From assembly GCF_032056465.1 (NCBI RefSeq), contig NZ_DAMBCL010000011.1: DNA of 64,000 nucleotides. The stretch is one strand, 5' to 3'. Position numbers and translations under genes: made by a program. The notes below the pieces were generated by a model that saw only the letters and a program-made list of their open reading frames with translations, was not told where the DNA came from and searched no databases. Below are positions 1-8,390 of the stretch, piece by piece. The first letter of the stretch is position 1. The number at the start of each line of letters is the position of its first letter. The stretch comes from Mobilicoccus sp032056465 (lineage in GTDB: Bacteria; Actinomycetota; Actinomycetes; Actinomycetales; Dermatophilaceae).

Positions 1-1492
1 CGAGCGTGACGCCCTGAACCGTGGGTGCGTGCTGGGCGGCGGCGCGTTCGTCGAGGTCGGCGACGAGGTCCCGCATGCGGGCTCCGGGCGTCGTCCGGAC
101 CAGGTCGACGGCGAGCTGCACGAGCGCGTCGAGGGATTCCCACTGCTCGCGGACCGCGCCTCGCCCGAGCGGCGGCTCGGGCGACCACCCGACCGCCGAG
201 AGCACGTCGCCGACGGCGACGGGCAGTGAGATCGCCGGGTCGTCGGCCCGTACGGCCCCGCGCAGGAGCAGATGGGCGCGTTTGACCTCGGGCCGGGCGA
301 AGAACCGTTCGCCGCCGCGCACGAGGTAGGGGATGCCGGCCTCGGCGAGGGCGTCCTCGAACGCCTCGGACTGGGCGTTGGTGCGGTAAAGGATCGCGAT
401 CTCGGCCGCGGGGGTCCCCGCGTCGAGCCGCCGCCGCACCGCCTCGGCGACCGCGGTGGCCTCCGTGGGGTCGTCTGCGTATGCACTCAGCGTGGGGGTC
501 GGCCCGGCCTCTCCCTTCGCGACGAGCTGGCGCCCCTGCCCACCCGACCCGGCGAGCACCCGGTTGGCGAGGTCGACGATCTGGGGGGAGCTGCGGTAGT
601 TGCGGGTGAGGTGGACGACCCGGGCCGTCGGGTGCGCCCGGGTGAACCCCACGAGGTGGCGCGGGGAGGCGCCGGTGAAGCTGTAGATCGTCTGCGCGGG
701 GTCGCCGACGACGCACACGTCCTGCCGCTCCCCCACCCACAGGTCGAGCAGCCGCTGCTGCACGGCGTTGACGTCCTGGTACTCGTCGACGACGAAGTGC
801 CGGTACTGTCCGCGGACCTCCCGGGCGATCTCCTCGGACTCGCCGAGGATGCCCACCATGAGGAGGAGGACGTCCTCGAAGTCGATCACGCCCCTGGCGG
901 TCTTGGCGTCCTCGTACCGGGTGAGCAGCCGCGCCATCGTGTGTGGGTCGAGACCACCGGTCTGCCGGCCCTGTCGTTGCGCGACCTCGGCGTAGGTGTC
1001 CTCGGTGAGCATGCTGACCTTCGCCCACTCGATCTCGGCCGAGAGGTCGCGCACGACCGCCTTGTCGGTCGCGATGCGCAACCGGTTCGCGGCCTCGGCG
1101 ACGATCGGGGCCTTGTGGGGGACGATCTCGGGCGCCGCACCACCGACCGCCCGGGGCCAGAAGTACTGCAACTGACGCAGCGCGGCGGAGTGGAACGTGC
1201 GGGCCTGGACGCCGTGGACCCCGAGGCCCCGCAGACGCGTGCGCATCTCGCCCGCCGCCCGCGCCGTGAACGTCACCGCGAGCACCTGCGAGGGACGGTA
1301 GGCCGCGGAGGACACCCCGTAGGCGATGCGGTGCGTGATCGCCCGCGTCTTGCCCGACCCCGCGCCCGCGAGCACGCACATCGCCCCCAGCGGCGCGCTC
1401 GCCACCTCGCGCTGGTCGGCGTCGAGGGCGGCGAGGATGTCGTCGGGACTCGCCGGGGCGGCGGAGCGGGGCGGGAGGGCGTCGTTCATCAT
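1..1492 (-). CDS. uvrD2: ATP-dependent DNA helicase UvrD2 (partial, C-terminal part off window)
   Basis: Superfamily 1A 3'-5' DNA helicase of the UvrD/PcrA type, acting in DNA repair. I translated the minus strand from an ATG-ATG pair at 1492/1489. The frame stays open to base 1, giving 497 codons without a stop. Visible motifs in order: Walker A AGAGSGKT (about residue 42), motif Ia TFTARAAGEM, Walker B VVDEYQDVN, motif III VGDPAQTIYSFTGA, and motif IV around LTRNYRSSPQIV. The C-terminal motor half and any HRDC domain fall outside the window. The divergent mycoredoxin gene next door is the same pairing as M. tuberculosis Rv3198c (uvrD2) and Rv3198A, which is why I call UvrD2 rather than PcrA. 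The family is certain; the subtype rests mainly on synteny. Confidence 0.88.
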   Translation of the reverse strand, partial: MMNDALPPRSAAPASPDDILAALDADQREVASAPLGAMCVLAGAGSGKTRAITHRIAYGVSSAAYRPSQVLAVTFTARAAGEMRTRLRGLGVHGVQARTFHSAALRQLQYFWPRAVGGAAPEIVPHKAPIVAEAANRLRIATDKAVVRDLSAEIEWAKVSMLTEDTYAEVAQRQGRQTGGLDPHTMARLLTRYEDAKTARGVIDFEDVLLLMVGILGESEEIAREVRGQYRHFVVDEYQDVNAVQQRLLDLWVGERQDVCVVGDPAQTIYSFTGASPRHLVGFTRAHPTARVVHLTRNYRSSPQIVDLANRVLAGSGGQGRQLVAKGEAGPTPTLSAYADDPTEATAVAEAVRRRLDAGTPAAEIAILYRTNAQSEAFEDALAEAGIPYLVRGGERFFARPEVKRAHLLLRGAVRADDPAISLPVAVGDVLSAVGWSPEPPLGRGAVREQWESLDALVQLAVDLVRTTPGARMRDLVADLDERAAAQHAPTVQGVTL

Positions 1493-1593
1493 CACCGATC
1501 CTGGCAGACGCCTCCGACAGCCCGTCGGGGTCCAGGGGGTCGAACCCGGGGAAGACCCGTGGGCGCGGTGCCGACGTGATTCGCGGCGGGGAC

Positions 1594-1599
1594 TACAGT
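1594..1599 (+). promoter_or_regulatory. Candidate -10 box for the mycoredoxin gene
   Basis: TACAGT matches the actinobacterial TANNNT -10 consensus and lies 42 bases before the mycoredoxin ATG, in the divergent gap with uvrD2. A GAGGAG ribosome-binding site sits just before the ATG, so this would be a leadered transcript. No clear -35 is seen. Confidence 0.4.
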
Positions 1600-1641
1600 G
1601 GCGGCGCCCCGCCCAGGGGCACACCCAGACGAGGAGTCCCC

Positions 1642-1917
1642 ATGCCCACGCATCCCGTCGTGCCCGCACCCGGTTCGGTCACCGTCTACGCCACGTCGTG
1701 GTGCCCGTTCTGCTCGATGCTCCTCGCCGATCTCGACCGGGAGTCGCTGGCGCACACCGTGATCGACGTCGACACCGCCCCTGACGCGGCGGCGGCGTCC
1801 GCGTTCGTCGAGGGTGTCAACGGGGGCAACCGCGTCGTCCCCACCGTCGTGTTCCCCGACGGCACCACCGCGACCAACCCCTCCCTCGACGACGTCCTCC
1901 TGCGCCTCGCCCGCTGA
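1642..1917 (+). CDS. mrx1: Mycoredoxin / glutaredoxin-like protein
   Basis: Small 91-residue thioredoxin-fold oxidoreductase. In actinobacteria these reduce mycothiol-protein mixed disulfides in the cytosol. The active site is WCPFC at about residues 22-26, followed by a cis-Pro loop VVPTVVF and a C-terminal NPSLDDVL helix, as in Mrx1/glutaredoxin-like proteins. The start is the ATG at 1642, with GAGGAG 5 bases upstream; the longer frame from 1576 has no ribosome-binding site. The Mrx1 proteins I recall carry CGYC, so CPFC is a variant. The uvrD2 neighbour and an mshB gene elsewhere in the window support a mycothiol-using host. Confidence 0.85.
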   Translation: MPTHPVVPAPGSVTVYATSWCPFCSMLLADLDRESLAHTVIDVDTAPDAAAASAFVEGVNGGNRVVPTVVFPDGTTATNPSLDDVLLRLAR

Positions 1918-1955
1918 TCGCCCACGGCGGGATTCCGCGTCCGTGAACCGGTCGC

Positions 1956-3128
1956 TCAGGTGGGCCGGTGCCAGGCCGGGCCGCCCAGCTCGTCGACGCC
2001 CGGGACGAAGAGCGCCTCGCCGTACCAGGCCTCGATGAGGCGCCGGGCGATCGACATCCGCCCGGGCAACATGAGCGACCCCGCCGCCACGCCCGCCCCG
2101 ACCTCCGCGCGGCTGTACCACTGGGCCTCGGCGATCTCCCCGGGGTCGATCTCGAGACCCGGGTCGTCCACCCATCCGGCGAACCCGAGCATGAGCGAGG
2201 CGGGGAACGGCCAGGGCTGGCTGCCGTGGTACTCCACCCGACCGACGCGCACGCCGACCTCCTCGGCGACCTCACGACGCACCGCGTCCTCGAGCGACTC
2301 CCCCGGTTCGACGAACCCCGCGAGCACCGAGCGCCGGCCCTCCGGCCACTGCGGCGAGCGGGCGAGCAGCAGCCGGTCGTCGGCGTCGCGGATGGCCATG
2401 ATCACGGCCGGATCGGTGCGGGGGTAGTTCTCCCGTCCGTCGTTCGTGCACACCCGCGTCCACCCTGCCGAGGCGACCCGGGTGGCGGCCCCGCAGCGGG
2501 GGCAGAACCGATGGGTGCGATGCCAGAGCAGCAGACCCTGTGCCGTCATCCACCACCCGACGTCCCCGGTCGGCATCCACGGGCCGACCTCCCGCAGCGT
2601 CCGCCAGACGGGCTCCGCCCGGTCGTCCGGGTCGGCCCCGGGCCGATCGCGTCGCTCGGCTCGTTCGGTCCGTCGTGCGTCGTGGTCGCCGGACGAGCGA
2701 TCCAGGCCCGGCCGCCCGATCGCGACGAGCGCGGGTCCCTCCGTCGCGGCGTCGACGCGGGCGGGGTGGTCGACGCGGTCGGGGTGATCGACGTCGCCGC
2801 CGCGTCCCAGGAGGATGACGAACTCGGCGTCGAGGTCGCCCGCGCGGGGGGCGCGCCAGGAGAGAACGGGTGTGCCCGACTCCTCGTCGAGGACCGGAGC
2901 GCGGTCGCCCAGGACCTCGAGGACCCGGGTGGCCGGGTCGGCCAGCGCGGTGGCCGCGTCCCAGGCGGCGCGTTCCCGCCCCACCCGCTCCTGGAGGGGC
3001 CGGTCGGGTTCGCGCGGCGGGCGGTCGGGGGACCCGTGAGTGGTGCGACGGGTCGGAGCCGCGGACGCTCCCCCCGTCGCCTCGCCGTGGGGTCGGCGTG
3101 TCTGCCCGCCGTCGGGGACCGTTCTCAT
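1956..3128 (-). CDS. nudC: NAD(+) diphosphatase NudC (Nudix hydrolase)
   Basis: 390-residue NADH pyrophosphatase, which cleaves NAD(H) to NMN(H) and AMP; family members also remove NAD caps from RNA. The C-terminal half shows the Nudix box GX5EX7REVAEEVG (from GFVEPGES) followed by SQPWPFP, the NudC-specific signature. Before it lies the zinc ribbon with CPRC and a third Cys in RVCTND, but the fourth Cys of the usual 4-Cys site is missing. About 200 N-terminal residues are poorly conserved and charged, with a low-complexity stretch. The chosen ATG at 3128 has TACGGT at 3140-3135 exactly six bases before it, so the mRNA is probably leaderless. The open frame upstream to 4466 is antisense to the next gene and was ignored. 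It converges on the mycoredoxin gene. Confidence 0.93.
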   Translation of the reverse strand: MRTVPDGGQTRRPHGEATGGASAAPTRRTTHGSPDRPPREPDRPLQERVGRERAAWDAATALADPATRVLEVLGDRAPVLDEESGTPVLSWRAPRAGDLDAEFVILLGRGGDVDHPDRVDHPARVDAATEGPALVAIGRPGLDRSSGDHDARRTERAERRDRPGADPDDRAEPVWRTLREVGPWMPTGDVGWWMTAQGLLLWHRTHRFCPRCGAATRVASAGWTRVCTNDGRENYPRTDPAVIMAIRDADDRLLLARSPQWPEGRRSVLAGFVEPGESLEDAVRREVAEEVGVRVGRVEYHGSQPWPFPASLMLGFAGWVDDPGLEIDPGEIAEAQWYSRAEVGAGVAAGSLMLPGRMSIARRLIEAWYGEALFVPGVDELGGPAWHRPT

Positions 3129-3134
3129 GCCTCC

Positions 3135-3140
3135 ACCGTA
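3135..3140 (-). promoter_or_regulatory. -10 box of a probable leaderless nudC transcript
   Basis: On the minus strand TACGGT is followed by six bases and the nudC ATG. This TANNNT-N6-start spacing places transcription start on the A of the ATG. Confidence 0.55.
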
Positions 3141-3200
3141 GGCGGGCAGAAGACGGCGAGCCGCGCGGGTCGGGCACCCCGACGTGGTGGGCGTGCGGGC

Positions 3201-3206
3201 TACCGT
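3201..3206 (+). promoter_or_regulatory. -10 box of a probable leaderless transcript (APH-like gene)
   Basis: TACCGT, six bases, then GTG at 3213. It lies about 60 bases from the opposing nudC -10, so two leaderless promoters stand back to back. Confidence 0.5.
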
Positions 3207-3212
3207 GTGCGG

Positions 3213-4403
3213 GTGAAGATCACTCCCCACCACCTCGCCGCCCTCGCCGACGCCGCCGTGCCCGGTCTGTTGCCGGTGGGGCTGCACATGGTGGCGGAGA
3301 ACATCGGCGAACGGTTCCACGTCGGGTTCGTCGTCGACGACGAGGACCGCGCCTGGGTGGTGCGGTTGCCCGCCGACCGTGTGTCGGCCGCGTCGCAGGA
3401 GGCGTCGATCCCGTTCCTGCAGGAGATCGCCCGGCATCTTCCCTACGCCGTGCCGGAGCCTGCCGGCACGGCCGCGCTGTCCGACGGTCGCCCGGCGATG
3501 GTCTACCCCTACCTTCACGGACGCATCGTCGACTTCGCTCTGCTGCCCTCCGGGCCCGGCATCGCGACCGGGATCGGGGAGGCCCTCGCCGCCCTGCACG
3601 ACGTCCCCGTCGGCGCACTCGACGAGACCGGCGTCCCCGTCTACGACGCCGAGGCATGCCGCCACCGGCTCGTCAGCGACGTGGACCGGGGCGGGCGCAC
3701 CGGTCTGGTGCCCCCACAGTTGCTCACCCGATGGGAACGCACGCTGGAGGACGCGGCGTGGTGGGACTTCGAGACCGTCCCCGTGCACGGCTACCTCTCC
3801 AACGCCCACCTGCTCACCGACTTCCCCACCGAGGACACGAGTTCCGGTCGGGTCTCGGCCATGGTGAGCTGGGAGGGCGCCAAGATCGGCGACCCCGCCG
3901 AGGACCTCGCGGCGCTCGCCCGCTCGGCCCCCGCAGACGCCGTCGAGACCGTCTTCGGTGCCTACGCCCAGCACCGACGGATGCCGGTGGATCCCCACCT
4001 GCGGGAACGGGCTCGACTGCTCGGCGAGTTGCGGCTCCTCAGCCGTCTGCTCGCGGCACACAGCAGTGGTGACGAACCGGCGGTGGTGCACGTCGTGCGC
4101 ACCATGCGCCGGCTCGTCGATCTCCTCGCCGAGGACTCCTTCTCCCCGCATGCCGCCGGGCACCACTCCCCCGTGCCCGTGAGTTTCGAGGACAACCCCG
4201 TCGACGAGGACTGGTACTCCGCCGGGGGCGCGTCGTCGGCACGGGCCGCCGTCCCGGTCACCCCGGCGCACGACACCCCCGCCGACGCGGCGACGCCCGC
4301 CGACGCGGCGACGACCACCGACGCGGCGACGCGGACCGACGGCGAGCACTCCGCGACGGAGGACGGCGCGTTCCCCGAGGAACACGACCACCGCACGCGC
4401 TGA
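3213..4403 (+). CDS. APH/phosphotransferase-family protein with degenerate catalytic motifs
   Basis: 396-residue protein with the aminoglycoside/choline-kinase-like fold. An N-lobe runs to about residue 90, a hinge follows at PAMVYPYLHGR, and the helical C-lobe carries VHGYLSNAHLL and VSAMVSWEGAKIGDPAEDLAALA. In active members these two sites read HGDLHxGN and (I/V)DWxxAxxGDPxxDLA. Here the catalytic Asp is Tyr and the metal-binding Asp is Ser, so it looks like a pseudokinase. The last 80 residues are a low-complexity Asp/Ala/Thr tail with a repeated TPADAAT/TTDAAT motif. The start is GTG at 3213, set by the TACCGT box; GTG at 3207 is an alternative. The position between nudC and adnB suggests a role near DNA repair, but no function is known to me. 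Confidence 0.85.
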   Translation: MKITPHHLAALADAAVPGLLPVGLHMVAENIGERFHVGFVVDDEDRAWVVRLPADRVSAASQEASIPFLQEIARHLPYAVPEPAGTAALSDGRPAMVYPYLHGRIVDFALLPSGPGIATGIGEALAALHDVPVGALDETGVPVYDAEACRHRLVSDVDRGGRTGLVPPQLLTRWERTLEDAAWWDFETVPVHGYLSNAHLLTDFPTEDTSSGRVSAMVSWEGAKIGDPAEDLAALARSAPADAVETVFGAYAQHRRMPVDPHLRERARLLGELRLLSRLLAAHSSGDEPAVVHVVRTMRRLVDLLAEDSFSPHAAGHHSPVPVSFEDNPVDEDWYSAGGASSARAAVPVTPAHDTPADAATPADAATTTDAATRTDGEHSATEDGAFPEEHDHRTR

Positions 4404-4827
4404 CCGCCCGGCCGACCCCGCACGCCCGGCACGCGCACCTACCGCCCGTCCTGCCCTCGCAGGCATCGCTCCGCCCTGCGGGTCGTGCCGCTCCCGCGCG
4501 CAGTGGTCCTCGTTCCGGGCCGTGACCTCTCGCCGGCACTGCTGACCCTCACGGGCGCTGCTGCCCCGTCACGGGCGCTGCGGACCCTCACGGGCACGGC
4601 TGCCGGTCGCGAGCACGCCTCCTCACGGGCCCGCCGATCGCCCTGCCTCGCCGTGATCGTCGTGACGAGCCCCCGGCATCCTGCGCGCCGCAGGTGGGCG
4701 CCGCAGGTGGGCGCCGCACCGACGGCGCGCGGCCCCGGCCGCGCCGACCGTGGGGGCCGCGTGGCCGCCCACGCTGCCTTCCCGGTGTCGGTGGGCTCGA
4801 CTCACCCCGGCACGTCGACCGTCGGGC
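4404..4827. other. 424-bp non-coding gap with short imperfect repeats
   Basis: Lies between the convergent ends of the APH-like gene and adnB. No frame has a family-like translation. It holds three imperfect copies of CTCACGGGC-centred units between about 4550 and 4600, and a direct repeat of GCAGGTGGGCGCC near 4690-4717. No clear terminator hairpin was found. Confidence 0.5.
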
Positions 4828-7800
4828 TCACGACATGCCCACTCCGTCACCGAGATCGTCCCCCGTCTCGGGGATCCCGACGCCGCCGGCGCGTCCTCGG
4901 ACCGGCCCCTCGGTGGCCTCGGGGTCCTCGGTGAGCCCGGCGACGAGAGCGACGAGGTCGTCCTCGTCGGGGAGTTCCGGGTACACGGTCGTGCCGGTCG
5001 CGGCGTAGTAGAACGCGGCGTGCACGTCGTCGACGGAGAGTCCACGCCACCGGGCGTACGCGAGCCGGTACACGGCGAGCTGGAGGCTGCGATCGGCGAG
5101 GCGTGCCGGCGAGGGCGGTGCCCCGCTCTTCCAGTCGACGATCGTCGCGCCCCCGCCCGGGCGTGGGAACACCGCGTCGATCCGGCCCCGCACCGGCAGT
5201 CCGTCGACGACGGTCTCGAGGGCGACCTCGACCTCGAGCGGGGTCGCCGCGGCCCAGGGGCTCTCGAGGAACAGTCGCCGCGCCCGGTCGAGATCCGGCG
5301 TCGCCTCGTCGTCGTCGGCGTACCCCTCGAGGTCGAGGTCGTCGACGAGGCTGGCGCTGCGGTAGTGCTGTTCGATCCAGGCGTGGAACGCGGTGCCCAG
5401 GCGCGCGGCGGTCGCGGGCGGGGACGGCATCGGCCGGCGCAACCGGTCGGCGAACCCCGCTGGGTCCGAACGGAGTTCGACGAGCGCCGACGTCGACAGG
5501 TGACCCGGCAGCCGGGCGCGGCCGGCGCGTCGTCCGCCCTGGGCTCGTTCCGCGAGGAGCAGGTCGACGAGCTCCACGAGTCGACCGAGTTCGACACGCT
5601 CGTCCTCCGCGACGTCGAGGAGGAGGGTCGAGAGGTCGACGGGCGGCTCCCCGGAGGCGGACGACGACACGGCGTGCACCCAGGAGGCGGCGACCTGGTC
5701 CGCCCGGTCCCGCGGGTCGTCGCGGGTGAGGGGCCAGCGCGCGGCCGGGGTGTCGGCGAGGGCTGGATTCTCCGCGTCGGGGGTGGGGTCGGGGGCCCAG
5801 GTGAGGGTGTCGACGAGGCCGGTCCGATCGCGCAGCTCACCGAGGAACCTGGAGGTCACCCGAGGCGTGGCCCCGTCGAGCCACAGGCTCGCGGAGAGCA
5901 GCAGCCGGTGCCGGGCTCGGGTGAACGCGACGTAGGCGAGTCGTCGCTCCTCCTCGAGGGCGTGGTGTCCGCCCTCGGCGGCGAAGGTCTTGACGGCGGC
6001 GGCGAGTTCGGTGAGGTCGGCGACGCGTCGCCACGGGAGGTCCGGCAAGCCGTCCCGGTCGCCCCGCAGGTCGTAGGGGATCGCGCCGAGCCCCGTGATC
6101 CATCCTCTCGAGGTGGGGGCAACCCGCCATTCGGCTGCGGCCGGTAGGTGCGGTGCGACGGGAACGCCGCCTCCACGAGGCCGGGCACGGCGACGACGTC
6201 CCATTCGAGCCCCTTGGCGGCGTGCACGGTGAGGACCTGGACGGCTCCCTCGGTGACGTGCGAGGCCGGTGAGTCCAGCCCCCGTTCCTCGTCGCGCGCG
6301 GCGTCGAGCCAGTCGAGGAAGCCCCCGAGCGTCGGGCGGTCCGCACCGTGCGCGAACGCGGCCGCGGCGTCGGCGAAGGCGTCGAGGTGGCGCCGGGCGG
6401 TCTCGGGCAGGGTGTCGAGGGAGGCCGCGACCTCGACGTCGACACCGAGGGTGCGTTCGGCGAGGACGACGAGCTCGGGAAGGGGATGACCGACGGCGGA
6501 CCGGACGGTCGCGACGGCCCCGGACAGCCGCATCAGCCGCTCGCGCGCCACGTCGGAGATCCGCTCCCCCTGCCCGCCGACCCAGTCGGACGGGGGCAGG
6601 GTGTCGACGGCCTCGACCAGGCTCGGCTGCTCCGCGTCGTCCGAGGCGGGCGGTGTCGCCGTCGCCGCTCGAGAGGTACCCGCCTGCTCACCGCGGCGCC
6701 GGTGCAGATGGCGGGACCAGGCGCCGAGCGCGTCGAGGTCGGCCGCCCCGAGGCGCACCGACGGCCCCACGAGGAGCCGCACGAGGGCGTCTCCGCGCGT
6801 CGGGTCGTGGACGACGCGGAGGAGCGACACGACGTCACTCACCTCCGGGCGCGTCAGCAGTCCGCCCAGACCGACGACCTCGACGGGGATACCCCTGGCT
6901 CCCAAGGCGTCCGCGATCGCGGCGAACTGGGCACGGCGACGGCACAACACGGCCGCGCTGATGCCGCTGTGGCGACGGGAGGACCCCGGCGCCCACCACT
7001 GCCCGGCGATCCAGTCGGCGACGAACTCCGCTTCCTCGGGTGCGGTCTCGAGGCGGGCGGCCTCGACCCGCCCCACACCGGCGGACGGCGCAGGCCTCAG
7101 CTCCTCGACGGGCACGGGACTCGCCGCCGACAGCGGCGCGGCCGTCGCGTTGGCGACGTCGAGGACCGCCACGTCGTTGCGCCAACTCGTCGACAACGGG
7201 AGGACGGCGGGGACGAGGGCCGTCCCGCCCGAGGGGCCGGGTGCGTCCTCATCGACCGATTCCGACGAGGAGACCGACCCCGTCGGCACGGTGAACCGTG
7301 CGGGAAAGGTGGCGAGGGTCGTCGCACTCGCGCCGCGCCAGCCGTAGATCGACTGGTGCGGATCGCCCACCGCCGTGACGGGGCGGGTGACCCCGGCGCG
7401 CGGATCCGCGAACAGGGCATGGAGGAGCCTCATCTGGGCCTCGCTCGTGTCCTGGAACTCGTCGAGGAGCACGACCGAATAGCGCGCGCGCTCGGCGCGG
7501 GCCACCGCGGGATCGAGCTCGGCAAGGTGGGCCGCGAGGGCCATCTGGTCGGCGAAGTCGAGCGATTCCGCGCGGGTCTTCGTACGCGCGTACTCCTCCA
7601 GCAGGGGCAGGAGCCTGCCCTGAGCACGGACGTGGGCGAGGAGGTCCTTGGCCTCCTTGGGCATCGACGTGGCCCGCCCCGATCCCTGTGGCAGCGCCTC
7701 GACGTGGTCGGCGAGGTCGCGCAGGTAGGCGCCGAGATCGGCCGTCGTGCACAGGTGTTCGGCGAGCTGCCCGGCGAGGTCGCGCACGGCGGCGGTGACC

Positions 7801-8390
7801 GTCGACTCCGCGTTGGCGACCTCGTCCATCGGCCCGTCGTAGCGCGCGACCACCTCGTGGGCGTACTGCCAGGCCGCGGCCTCGGTGAGCAGCCTCGCGT
7901 CGGGCTCCACGCCGAGACGCAGCCCGTGCTCGCGCACCAACGATCCGGCGTAGGCGTGATAGGTCGCCACCGTGGGCAGGACATCGGCGTCGACGAGGGG
8001 ATCGACGGTGCGGGCGCCGGTCGGATCGGTCCCGTCGGCGCTGCCGAGACCCGTGGCGGCAAGACGCCGCAGACGCCCGCCGATGCGCTCGGCGAGTTCA
8101 CCGGCGGCCTTCCGGGTGAACGTGAGACCGAGGATGCGCTCGGGGGCGACGAGCTCGTTCGCGACGAGCCATACCACGCGCCCCGACATCGTCTCGGTCT
8201 TGCCCGACCCGGCGCCCGCGACGACGAGCATCGAGGTGGGGGGTGCCTCGATGACGGCGCGTTGCTCGGCGGTCGGCGTCGGCAGGCCGAGCACATGCGC
8301 GATCTCGACCGCGGAGTGCCGAGGCCGGGGGGCTGTCCCGGGCCCGGCGGGCTGGTCGCCCCCGGGACGGTCGGCGCGCGGCGTCGTCAT
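4828..8390 (-). pseudogene. adnB: AdnB-type helicase-nuclease (UvrD/RecB family), interrupted by a 1-base frameshift
   Basis: Subunit of the AdnAB double-strand-break resection motor-nuclease. The 5' frame (8390 down to a stop at 5856) shows Walker A AGAGSGKT, LLDEFQDTS, VGDPHQSIYGWRGA and VQVLTVHAAKGLEWD. The 3' frame (ending at 4828) continues with RRLAYVAFTRARHRLLL (motif VI) and the RecB-family nuclease site VDWKSGAPP...LQLAVYRLAY. The frames must join near the run of five G (plus strand) at 6115-6119. One extra base there restores a continuous protein of about 1187 residues, and the total length, 3563 nt, is one short of a multiple of three. The ATG at 8390 overlaps the adnA stop (ATGA). 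This could be a sequencing error in a homopolymer or a true null mutation. Confidence 0.88.

Noticed and set aside
272..1579. 435-codon plus-strand open frame opposite uvrD2
   Set aside because: Antisense shadow of a clear UvrD helicase; its translation is Gly/Arg/Asp-rich without any motif.
3129..4466. N-terminal extension of nudC to an 836-codon frame
   Set aside because: Runs antisense through the APH-like gene; the ATG at 3128 has its own promoter box.
6115..6119. Programmed -1 frameshifting to make full-length AdnB
   Set aside because: No canonical slippery heptamer or downstream structure identified; AdnB homologues are single-frame as far as I know. An indel is simpler.
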